A stretch of 27,275 bases of DNA from JBAXPV01 sp037132075. Its GTDB lineage: Bacteria; Bacteroidota; Bacteroidia; Bacteroidales; CAIXZF01. The stretch lies in the NCBI GenBank assembly GCA_037132075.1, contig JBAXPV010000045.1, positions 1-27,275 on the forward strand, written 5' to 3'. Position numbers and translations under genes: made by a program. The stretch's first letter is position 1. Every line of letters begins with the position of its first letter. Positions 17,719-25,425 of this stretch are shown here, piece by piece. The notes below the pieces were generated by a model. The model worked only from the letters and a program-made list of their open reading frames with translations, did no database searches and had not been told where the DNA came from.

Positions 17719-20652
17719 ATGAAAAACAAACTGATCCTGATTTCTACGCTGCTTTTACTCATAGGTAATTGTGCTTTTAGCTATGCTCAGAAGGCTGACC
17801 TGGCTTCCTATGTGAATCCATTTGTCGGAACAGGTGGGCATGGCCATACCTACCCCGGGGCTGTTCTGCCCTTTGGCATGGTTCAGCTTAGTCCTGACAC
17901 CCGCCTCACCGGCTGGGATGGATGTTCAGGATATCATTACAGTGACAGCATTGTTTACGGATTCTCACATACACACCTCAGTGGCACCGGCTGTTCCGAC
18001 TATGGCGACATCCTGCTGATGCCGGTGACAGGGAAAGTCAGATTTAAAAACACAGACTATGCCAGCCCCTTCAGCCATTCGAAAGAGAAGGCGGAGCCAG
18101 GATATTATAGTGTCTTCCTTGAAAAGCCCAAAGTAAATGTGGAACTTACAGCCAGCTTACGTGCCGGGTTTCATAAATACACTTTCCCTGCCTCAAAAAG
18201 TGCCGGGATCCTGATCGACCTGATCCACCGCGATGAGGTATTGGAGTCATCACTGGAAATCGTTGGAAACAATGAAGTGAGAGGCTTGCGCAGATCCAAA
18301 GCCTGGGCCGATGACCAATGGGTTTATTTCGTAGCCCGCTTTTCAAAACCTTTTGATTCTTACGTCCTCAACGACAACAACTCAATCTCTTATAGCGCAA
18401 GTAAAGCAAACAGCAAGAGCTTACAGCTTGTAGTGAATTTTAACACCACCGACAAGGAAGTCATTATGGTGAAGGTGGGAATTTCGGCCGTGAGCATCGA
18501 TGGGGCGCTAAAAAACCTTGAAGCGGAGATCCCGGACTGGAATTTTAACGGATGCCGAAAAGCTGCCAAAGAGGCTTGGAATAAAGAACTCCATAAAATC
18601 GAGGTCGAAAGCCGAGATGAGAAAGACATCGTTACATTTTATTCTGCGTTTTATCATACGATGCTAGCGCCCAATCTTTATATGGATGTTGACCACCAAT
18701 ACCGCGGGCGGGATAACAAAATCCACAAAGCAAACGGCTTCGACTATTATACCGTTTTTTCACTTTGGGATACTTACAGGGCTGAACATCCCCTATACAG
18801 CCTGATTGACCAGAAACGCACTTCGGATTTCATCAACACCTTTATTGCACAATATGAGCAGGGCGGACTATTGCCGGTATGGGAACTCAGCGCCAATGAA
18901 ACATTTTGCATGATTGGCTATCATGCTGTTCCTGTAATCGCTGATGCCATAGAAAAAGGAGTCACCGGATTTGATATTAAAAAAGCTTATGAAGCTTGTG
19001 TTCACAGCGCAAACTACGACCGTTCGGGACTGGGTCTTTATATTAAGAATGGCTATGTACCTGGTGACCTTGAACATGAATCGGTTTCCAAGACCCTTGA
19101 ATATGCCTATGACGATTGGTGTATTGCTCAAATCGCGCTAAAAGTCAACAAGATGGATGACTACAAAACTTATTTGCGACGGGCGCAATCTTATAAGAAT
19201 GTCTTCAATCCTTCATTCTGGTTTATGGGAGCCCGGGTCAACGGTGGGTTTTATCTTCCTTTCGACCCGACAGAAGTTAACAACCACTATACTGAGGCAA
19301 ATGCCTGGCAATATGCTTTTGCTGTTCCTCAGGACATCAGTGGCCTGGTGAAATGCATGAAGGGAAGAAACAACTTCATTTCCCGCCTCGACCAGCTCTT
19401 CAACCAAGCCAGTGTGGTCACCGGGAGGGAGCAATCTGATATCAGCGGACTCATCGGGCAATATGCCCATGGGAATGAACCCAGTCATCACATGGCTTAT
19501 TTATATAATTATGTAGGTCAACCCTGGAAGACTCAAGAAATCGTTCATAAGATCATTCGTGAGTTTTACAGTCCTAATCCTGATGGCCTGATCGGAAACG
19601 AAGATTGCGGACAAATGTCTGCCTGGTATGTTCTCAGCAGTCTCGGGCTCTACCAGGTTTGCCCGGGTGACCTGAATTTTATGATTGGAACGCCCAATTT
19701 TCCAAAGGCTACGATTCACTTTGAAAACGGGAAGAAGTTCGAAATTCTCGCCAATGGCATCGACCCCAACAGCTTCTATGTTCAATCTGCAACAATTAAC
19801 AACACACCTCACAGCAGAAATTATATCAACAGCAGCATTCTGACGGCTGGCGGACAAGTCGTTTATGAGCTGACGCCTGTTGCCAACCAAACCTGGGGAG
19901 CCAACCCCAATGAACTTCCTATATCGGAAATTCGTAGTGAGATAATCATGCCTGTACCATTTATCGCCGCAGAATCACGTACTTTCTCCGACAGCCTTGT
20001 GATTGCAATGAGTTGCCTGGAAAGTGCCCATTTATATTACACCCTCGACGGCAGTGAACCAGACAGCAGCAAGACCCGTTATATTAATCCCTTTGTCATC
20101 AAAAACAATACTGACATTAAAGTTATTGCCTACAACAAGACATTAGGGAAAAGCGTCCCGGTAGAAGGAAAATATTTAAAAACCATAGCCGGAAGGAGTA
20201 TAAAACTCAATTCCGCATTCGAACATCAGTATACAGCTGGGGGGCCCAATGCCCTGATCGACGGAATCAAAGGCACGACGAATTGGCGACTGGGCGGTTG
20301 GCAGGGTTATCAGAAAGCAGATGTGGATGCGGTTGTCGATTTAGGCAAAGTACAAACAATCACAAAAATAAGTACCGGATTCCTGCAACAAACCGCTGCA
20401 TGGATCGTCTTCCCTCCGGAAGTAGAGTACCTGGTGTCAAGCGATGGTGAACATTTCAGCTCATTGGGAATCCTCAAGCCGGGCATCGATATAAAAGACA
20501 TGACCATCCAGACGCGTGAATTTGTAAAGAATTGTAATGAGAAAGCACGTTATGTAAGGGTAAAAGCAAAGAATTACGGCAAACTCCCCGCCTGGCACGA
20601 AAGCCCTGGAGGAGATGCGCATTTGTTCATTGATGAAATCTCTATAGAGTAA
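17719..20652 (+). CDS. GH92 alpha-mannosidase with C-terminal CHB_HEX_C-like and F5/8 type C domains
   Basis: A 977-residue exported enzyme; the signal peptide ends near SYAQ (residue 24). The GH92 part spans about 28-740: NPFVGTGGHGHTYPGAV, FSHTHLSGTGCSDYGD, VFSLWDTYRAEHPLYS, GYVPGDLEHESVSKTLEYAY, HGNEPSHHMAYLYN (E587) and GNEDCGQMSAWYV (E628). A small beta-sandwich with YYTLDGSEPDSSKTRY (about 760-835) and an F5/8 type C/CBM32-like domain (about 840-977) follow. GH92 enzymes are calcium-dependent exo-alpha-mannosidases acting mostly on N-glycans. One oddity: where many members have a TH-x-D-I segment before GG, this one reads YINSSILTAGG (from Y702). The gene ends the plus-strand run and its last 11 bp overlap the convergent cysteine-synthase-like gene. 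Confidence 0.93.
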   Translation: MKNKLILISTLLLLIGNCAFSYAQKADLASYVNPFVGTGGHGHTYPGAVLPFGMVQLSPDTRLTGWDGCSGYHYSDSIVYGFSHTHLSGTGCSDYGDILLMPVTGKVRFKNTDYASPFSHSKEKAEPGYYSVFLEKPKVNVELTASLRAGFHKYTFPASKSAGILIDLIHRDEVLESSLEIVGNNEVRGLRRSKAWADDQWVYFVARFSKPFDSYVLNDNNSISYSASKANSKSLQLVVNFNTTDKEVIMVKVGISAVSIDGALKNLEAEIPDWNFNGCRKAAKEAWNKELHKIEVESRDEKDIVTFYSAFYHTMLAPNLYMDVDHQYRGRDNKIHKANGFDYYTVFSLWDTYRAEHPLYSLIDQKRTSDFINTFIAQYEQGGLLPVWELSANETFCMIGYHAVPVIADAIEKGVTGFDIKKAYEACVHSANYDRSGLGLYIKNGYVPGDLEHESVSKTLEYAYDDWCIAQIALKVNKMDDYKTYLRRAQSYKNVFNPSFWFMGARVNGGFYLPFDPTEVNNHYTEANAWQYAFAVPQDISGLVKCMKGRNNFISRLDQLFNQASVVTGREQSDISGLIGQYAHGNEPSHHMAYLYNYVGQPWKTQEIVHKIIREFYSPNPDGLIGNEDCGQMSAWYVLSSLGLYQVCPGDLNFMIGTPNFPKATIHFENGKKFEILANGIDPNSFYVQSATINNTPHSRNYINSSILTAGGQVVYELTPVANQTWGANPNELPISEIRSEIIMPVPFIAAESRTFSDSLVIAMSCLESAHLYYTLDGSEPDSSKTRYINPFVIKNNTDIKVIAYNKTLGKSVPVEGKYLKTIAGRSIKLNSAFEHQYTAGGPNALIDGIKGTTNWRLGGWQGYQKADVDAVVDLGKVQTITKISTGFLQQTAAWIVFPPEVEYLVSSDGEHFSSLGILKPGIDIKDMTIQTREFVKNCNEKARYVRVKAKNYGKLPAWHESPGGDAHLFIDEISIE

Positions 20653-21766
20653 TCTCTTTTTTCAGAGGACAACCAGGCATATGAATATCCGCAGCATGTT
20701 CCAAAAGGTCTTCCCTGCATAAGTCAGGATCACAGCAAGTGTTGCAGTTTCTTTTAAATGCGTGAAAGCTAAGAAGTTCTACGTCAGTTGACAGAAATCC
20801 TTCCTTCACGGGCTCTTCACGCATAAGGTCAGTGCTGAGGTATTTCTTATTGTCATCGGAGAAGATTGTCACTACAACAGCCTCTGGTCCAAGCTCTTCC
20901 ACTATTTTCAAAGCGCCAAGAAAATTGGCACCTGAAGAAATCCCAACGCCGATACCTAACTCCCTGGCGAGTTTCTGGGCCATGATGATTGAATCACCAT
21001 CGTCAACAGCAACTACATGATCCAATTCATCGAGTTTTAGAATATCTGGAATAAATTCATCAGAAATCCCCTGTACCCGATGTTTCCCTACTTTATAACC
21101 CGTAGTGAGTGTTGGAGAATTTGAAGGCTCCAGCGGATAGACACGAATGCCCGGATTTTGTTCCTTCAGATATTTCCCGGTACCCATGATGGTGCCGCCG
21201 GTACCAACACCCGCAACAAAGGCATCCGGCTGAAGACCACGCAGCTTCAGCTGCCAATAGATCTCCGGACCGGTAGTATTGTAATGAGCTTCGCAGTTGT
21301 GATCATTAGAAAATTGCCTGGGCAGAAATGAATTCTCAGTATCTGCTGCAAGCTTTTCTGCCATGGCAATGCTTCCCAAAAAGCCGCCTTCTTCTTTGCT
21401 GACAAGCGTAATATCTGCACCCAGGCCCCTGATCAGGTTTATACGTTCCTGGCTAAGCCAGTCGGGCATAAAAATCGTGACCGGATGCCCCAGGGCTTTG
21501 CCTATGGCCGAAAAAGCGATTCCTGTGTTGCCGCTTGTAGCTTCAATGATGAGTCCGTCAGTCTTCAATGCCTTGCGCTCATAGCCTTTCCGCAGGATAT
21601 GAAAAGCCATACGGTCTTTGATGCTGCCAGTCATATTCATATGCTCAGCCTTTGCATAAATCGTGCGATTCTCGCCTTTATACAGAAACTCAATGCAGAG
21701 CATCGGGGTGTTCCCTATAAGACTTTGCAAGCCGCGGAACCTTTTCTCAATGAGGGTTTCGTCCAT
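20642..21766 (-). CDS. Cysteine-synthase-family PLP enzyme with a Cys-rich C-terminal tail
   Basis: A 374-residue fold-type II PLP enzyme. The core has the PLP lysine K50 in MTGSIKDRM, the phosphate/substrate loop ATSGNTG (76-82), GVGTGGTIMGTG (187-198) and the late SSGAN (278-281). This is the CysK/CysM/cystathionine beta-synthase group, which makes a thioether or thiol amino acid from an activated serine. A tail of about 40 residues beyond the normal end contains five cysteines (C341, C344, C345, C350, C366) and a few histidines, suggesting a metal or redox site. The start is ATG 21766, about 20 bp after a well-formed promoter. The trans-sulfuration enzyme gene is next upstream on the same strand, which supports a sulfur amino acid role. 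Confidence 0.9.
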   Translation of the reverse strand: MDETLIEKRFRGLQSLIGNTPMLCIEFLYKGENRTIYAKAEHMNMTGSIKDRMAFHILRKGYERKALKTDGLIIEATSGNTGIAFSAIGKALGHPVTIFMPDWLSQERINLIRGLGADITLVSKEEGGFLGSIAMAEKLAADTENSFLPRQFSNDHNCEAHYNTTGPEIYWQLKLRGLQPDAFVAGVGTGGTIMGTGKYLKEQNPGIRVYPLEPSNSPTLTTGYKVGKHRVQGISDEFIPDILKLDELDHVVAVDDGDSIIMAQKLARELGIGVGISSGANFLGALKIVEELGPEAVVVTIFSDDNKKYLSTDLMREEPVKEGFLSTDVELLSFHAFKRNCNTCCDPDLCREDLLEHAADIHMPGCPLKKEITL

Positions 21767-21785
21767 AAATCAAATTGGATTTATG

Positions 21786-21812
21786 CAAAAATAAGAATAT
21801 TATGTATGTCAA
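21786..21812 (-). promoter_or_regulatory. Promoter of the cysteine-synthase-like gene
   Basis: The minus strand shows TTGACA (complement of 21807-21812) and TATTTTTG (complement of 21786-21793), an exact TANNTTTG, with 16 bp between TTG and TA. It lies about 20 bp ahead of the ATG, implying a very short leader. It suggests the gene can be transcribed independently of its upstream neighbour. Confidence 0.6.
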
Positions 21813-21831
21813 TTACACTGTCAGAAGGCAG

Positions 21832-23034
21832 TTATGACAAGAGTTTGTTGCTCTCCAGGCAGAAAAGGATTTTCTCCCAGGATCTTTCGATGTCATGATC
21901 GAGCCCAACTGAGAATCGAACCAGACCTTCCGACAAGCCCATCCCACGTTGTAATTCTTCAGGAATCTCAGAAGAAGTACTTTTTCCGGAATTGCTGAAA
22001 AGCGTCTTGAAATAACCCAGGCTCACTGCCAGGTAACCCACACCTTCTTTTTGCATGGCTTCCATAAAAGTACTTGCCCTTTCTGCAGTCTTCAAATCCA
22101 GGCCTAACATCCCACCAAAACCAAAACCAGGATTCATAATCTTTTTCAGGGTCTGGTGTCCCGGATGACTTGCTAAACCAGGATACATAACAGCCACGCC
22201 TGCTTCCGTGAAACGTTCAGCCAGGTACATCGCATTCTGACTGTGTTTCTGCATCCGGATATGGAGGGTATGCATATTTTTCAGGATGCTTGAGGAACGA
22301 AGCGGGTCAAGGACAGGCCCGAGCAACATCGCAGTTCCGTTGTTGACATCCACCAGGTCGCTGATAAACTGGTTGTCGCCGCAGATAGCCCCGGCAACGC
22401 AGTCGTTTTTGCCGTTGATAAATTTTGTCATGCTGTACAACACGACGTGAGCGCCATGTAAATACGGAGAAACGATCATGGGCGTAAAGGTGTTATCGAC
22501 CAAAAGCCTAACATTGTGCTTGTTCGCAATACGACCCAATTCAGGAATGTCAGCAATCTGAAGCATCGGGTTGGTCATCGTCTCAGTATAGATGATCTTT
22601 GTATTGGGACGAATGGCTTTTTCTACCTGTTCAAGATTGGTGATGTCGACAAAAGTTACCTGGATGCTGAATTTCAGCAGGTAGTTTTTCAGGAAGGCGA
22701 AAGTGCCTCCATACACACTGGCAGAAGAAACAATATGATCACCACAAGAGATGTGTTGAAAGATAGCCGAGGTGATGGCTCCCATCCCTGAACCTGTAAC
22801 CCAGGCAGCCTCAGTGCCTTCCATGGCAGAAAGTGCGTCGGATAAATATTTATTTGAGGGATTCCAATGACGTGAATACAGGTAACAACCTTCTTTGGTG
22901 CCGTCGAAAGTCTCAGTCATTGACCGTGCTTCGAGAAAGGTATAGGTTGCGGAATCGGTAATGGAAGGGTTTACGTCGCCAAATTCTCCAAAATGGAGCT
23001 GGTCCTGGATGCGGGAAGCTGGATCGAATTTCAT
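21832..23034 (-). CDS. Trans-sulfuration PLP enzyme (methionine gamma-lyase / cystathionine synthase-lyase family)
   Basis: A 400-residue Cys/Met-metabolism PLP enzyme of usual length. Signatures are YLYSRHWNPSNKYL (51-64, normally YSRxxNPT), TGSGMGAI, SVYGGT, ETMTNP, VDNTFTP and the Schiff-base lysine K204 in YSMTKFINGKNDCVAG, with MYPGLASHPGH later. The family includes cystathionine gamma-synthase, cystathionine gamma- and beta-lyases and methionine gamma-lyase; motifs alone do not decide which. It is 65 bp upstream of the cysteine-synthase-like gene, so the pair may interconvert homocysteine, cystathionine and cysteine in the cytoplasm. It starts at ATG 23034. Confidence 0.9.
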   Translation of the reverse strand: MKFDPASRIQDQLHFGEFGDVNPSITDSATYTFLEARSMTETFDGTKEGCYLYSRHWNPSNKYLSDALSAMEGTEAAWVTGSGMGAITSAIFQHISCGDHIVSSASVYGGTFAFLKNYLLKFSIQVTFVDITNLEQVEKAIRPNTKIIYTETMTNPMLQIADIPELGRIANKHNVRLLVDNTFTPMIVSPYLHGAHVVLYSMTKFINGKNDCVAGAICGDNQFISDLVDVNNGTAMLLGPVLDPLRSSSILKNMHTLHIRMQKHSQNAMYLAERFTEAGVAVMYPGLASHPGHQTLKKIMNPGFGFGGMLGLDLKTAERASTFMEAMQKEGVGYLAVSLGYFKTLFSNSGKSTSSEIPEELQRGMGLSEGLVRFSVGLDHDIERSWEKILFCLESNKLLS

Positions 23035-23058
23035 GGTAGCAATTTTAGTATTAGAGCA

Positions 23059-23093
23059 CGAAGGTAGTAAAAATTGCGGGATATAGACTCAAA
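23059..23093 (-). promoter_or_regulatory. Candidate promoter of the trans-sulfuration gene
   Basis: The minus strand has TTTG (complement of 23090-23093) and TACCTTCG (complement of 23059-23066), one base off TANNTTTG, separated by 23 bp. The box lies about 25 bp before the ATG at 23034. Spacing is at the long end of what Bacteroidota promoters allow. Confidence 0.4.
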
Positions 23094-23201
23094 TCCCCTC
23101 GCTGCTTGCGCTCCACGGTTCCTCGACTTGCCGAGATGTAGGCGAATTAAAGTGTATTGAACATTTCTATCTGTCGCACTGTTAATTTTAAAAAAACTTC
23201 G

Positions 23202-23364
23202 ATGTCAAAAAAAAGAAACCCTTTGCAAATGGGATAAAGACCAGATAAAGGAAGAATGGAATGCGCTTGTCGCAATAATTTCTGAACCAACTCATATTTG
23301 CAAAAAGTGTGCCCGGGCTGTCAATGATAAAGACCGCGTCTGCAAACCCGAAAAAATCAAATAA
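23202..23364 (+). pseudogene. Small Cys-containing protein broken by a frameshift at an A8 run
   Basis: ATG 23202 reads M-S-K-K and then runs into eight A residues (23207-23214), after which the frame ends at once in TAA. In the next frame a protein continues to TAA 23362-23364: KETLCKWDKDQIKEEW, then HICKKCARAVNDKDRVC and KPEKIK. Removing one A would give an intact protein of about 53 residues. It has a Cys near position 8, a CxxC and a fourth Cys ten residues later, a likely zinc-binding knuckle. It reminds me of small Bacteroidota proteins with a CxxCGR-type motif and a CKPxK ending, but I know no function. The break may be a real mutation, a slippage switch or a sequencing error. Confidence 0.6.
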
Positions 23365-23390
23365 TTCACCCCCATTTGCATAATAGCCTT

Positions 23391-23418
23391 TAGCCCAATC
23401 GCCTAGTAGCCCAGTCGC
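23391..23418. repeat. Two 16-bp near-identical microrepeats at the 3' end of thrH
   Basis: TAGCCCAATCGC begins at 23391 and TAGCCCAGTCGC at 23407, 16 bp apart with one mismatch. The second copy lies inside the end of the thrH coding region, the first just beyond its stop. Confidence 0.6.
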
Positions 23419-24005
23419 TCAATCACCCCCCTCAGCTCACTATAGTCCATAGCCACCGGAAAGCCCGGAAACTCCTCCCTTACCTTATCCGGCGGACGAA
23501 ACAAAATCCCATGGTTCGCTTGTTGTATCATCCCCATATCGTTGTATGAGTCACCAATGGCGATCACTTGGTAGTTCAGCCCCTGGAAAGCCTTCACTGC
23601 CTGGGTTTTCTGATCTTGCTGACGAAGGGTATAACCGCAGATCATGCCCTGCTCATCTACATTCAGCTCATGGCAAAGGACGAGTGGATTGCCAAGTTTT
23701 TCGATAAAAGGCCCTGCAAACTGTACAAAAGAATCTGTCGTTATCACCACCTGGCATCGTGAACGGGCCCAGTCGAAAAACTCCTTTGCACCTTCCAGTA
23801 AAGGCAAGGTGGCTATGACATTTTGTATATCCTTCAGGCTGATTTGGTGTTCCCTGAGTATCACGATCCGCCAGTTCATGAGTTTATCATAATCAGGCTC
23901 ATCTCTTGTCGTGCGGCAAAGTACTTCGATGCCAGTCTTTTTGGCGACATTCACCCAAATCTCAGGGGTAAAGACGCCTTCCATGTCAAAACAGATCAAA
24001 TTCAT
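23403..24005 (-). CDS. thrH: ThrH-like phosphoserine phosphatase / homoserine phosphotransferase
   Basis: With ATG 24005 as start the protein has 200 residues, close to the usual ThrH length, and begins MNLICFDMEGVFTPEIWVN. A longer start at 24068 would add 21 residues of unconvincing leader. It is a HAD-superfamily enzyme: the nucleophile aspartate D7 in FDMEG, motif II threonine in VVITTDSF, and motif IV in AIGDSYNDMGM. ThrH of Pseudomonas dephosphorylates phosphoserine and can transfer the phosphate to homoserine, which gives the substrate of threonine synthase. The threonine synthase gene lies 67 bp upstream on the same strand, which fits that role well. A plain SerB-type phosphatase is the alternative. 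Confidence 0.85.
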   Translation of the reverse strand: MNLICFDMEGVFTPEIWVNVAKKTGIEVLCRTTRDEPDYDKLMNWRIVILREHQISLKDIQNVIATLPLLEGAKEFFDWARSRCQVVITTDSFVQFAGPFIEKLGNPLVLCHELNVDEQGMICGYTLRQQDQKTQAVKAFQGLNYQVIAIGDSYNDMGMIQQANHGILFRPPDKVREEFPGFPVAMDYSELRGVIERLGY

Positions 24006-24072
24006 GTTAATACAGAATAAATTATTGTTGGTTAATACCTTGCCCTTTTGGGGGCAATGAACAAGCACTTTA

Positions 24073-25421
24073 TTAATCCGATTTCAAAAGATATTCTTTA
24101 AACCTGGCATAATTATTTTCCAAAAACGCGAATTCTTCATCACTTTGCTCCAGTTCTTTCAAACTTTCAGGCAGTTCCGGGTCAAAGCCCAGCAAATGTT
24201 GAATCTCTTCAGGGAATTTCGCAGGGTGCGCCGTCTCAATAGAGACACAGGCTGTATCATCAGGGTTTTCCTGAAGATATAGCTGCAATCCGGCCCAACC
24301 CACTGCCCCATGAGGCTCCAGCAACAAATGGTGATTGCCCCATGCATCCCTGATACATTGCCGGGTTTCTTCGTCCGTGAACTGACACTCCAGATTTGTT
24401 CCCGCATGGTTTTCATATTGGGAGGGATTGAAATATTGCCTTTTTCATCCATCACGCCACCATAAAAAGCCAGCAAACGTGCCAGGTTGCTGGGATGTCC
24501 GACGTTCATCGCGCTGGAAAGACAATTTCGTGAAGGCTCGTTTTTCCGATAAACACCGCTGTCAAGGAATTCCGGGAACTCATCATTTTCATTCACCGCA
24601 ATAACAAAACGTTTCACAGGCAATCCCATCTTCATCGCGATCACCCCTCCCATCATATCCCCAAAGTTCCCCGATGGTACCGAGAAAATCACAGGCCTGA
24701 CGGGTGACGCATGGCGGGCAATGCGTGAATAAGCCCAAAAGTAATACACCGCCTGCGGCACCAGCCTTCCAATATTGATAGAATTCGCCGAACTAAGGTT
24801 CAGCTTCAACAAATCAGGATCGGCAAAAGCCTGTTTCACCAAAGCCTGGCAGTCATCGAATTTCGCATCAAGAGCCAGAATTCTGATGTTTTTGCCCAAT
24901 GTGGTCATTTGCTTTCTTTGACGATCGGTGACTTCATCCTTTGGGAAAAGCACCACAACTTTTATGTTCTTAAGTCCGAGGAAAGCATTGGCAACCGCAC
25001 TGCCGGTATCTCCTGAAGTCGCAGTAAGAATAAGCAGTTCACCATCTTCCTTGTTTAAAAAATGAGCCATCTGCCTGCCCATCATCCTTGCGGCAAAATC
25101 TTTAAAAGAGGCTGTTGGCCCCTGATCGAGTCTTAAAATGTGTTGCCGGTCAGTCACAGATTCCAAGGGCACTGAGAAATTATAAGCATCCCGACACATT
25201 TCCCTGAGCACATCATCGGGAATTTCTTCTTCAGTAAACTTCTTTATTATATGGTATGCGATTTCGGGGTAGTCCATTTTTTCGAATGCGGTCAGTTCTG
25301 CCTCGCTGACTTGCGGGATATGCGTGGGCAGGTATAGTCCGCGATCAGGAGCCTGTCCTTGCAACAAAGCTTCTCTATAGCTAACGAGATCAGATTCGAG
25401 GTTGGTTGAATAATAATCCAT
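24073..25421 (-). pseudogene. thrC: Threonine synthase, frameshifted near codon 346
   Basis: The first frame starts best at ATG 25421 (MDYYSTNLESD, family-like; the longer start at 25496 overlaps the upstream gene). It shows RGLYLP, the PLP lysine K107 in GPTASFKDFAAR, ATSGDTGSA, SVPSGNFGDMMGG and NVGHPSNLAR. After MREQIWSVS (about 24383) it runs off into meaningless sequence, while the frame one base away continues correctly with FTDEETRQCIRDAW and then EPHGAVGWAGLQLYL to the stop at 24073. The span is 1349 bp; one extra T in a TTT would make it 1350 bp, 449 residues, normal for ThrC. It converts O-phosphohomoserine to threonine. It starts 4 bp after the MetY-like gene and precedes thrH. A sequencing or assembly error is a serious alternative to true inactivation. 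Confidence 0.88.
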
Positions 25422-25425
25422 TGGC

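Noticed and set aside
23091..23150. GC-rich stretch between the trans-sulfuration gene and the small Cys protein
   Set aside because: It may be a degraded dispersed repeat, but no clear palindrome, second copy or coding sense was seen in the window.
24006..24068. Longer thrH start at 24068
   Set aside because: The extra 21 residues look random and the family begins at the M-x-L-x-C-x-D segment, so ATG 24005 is used.
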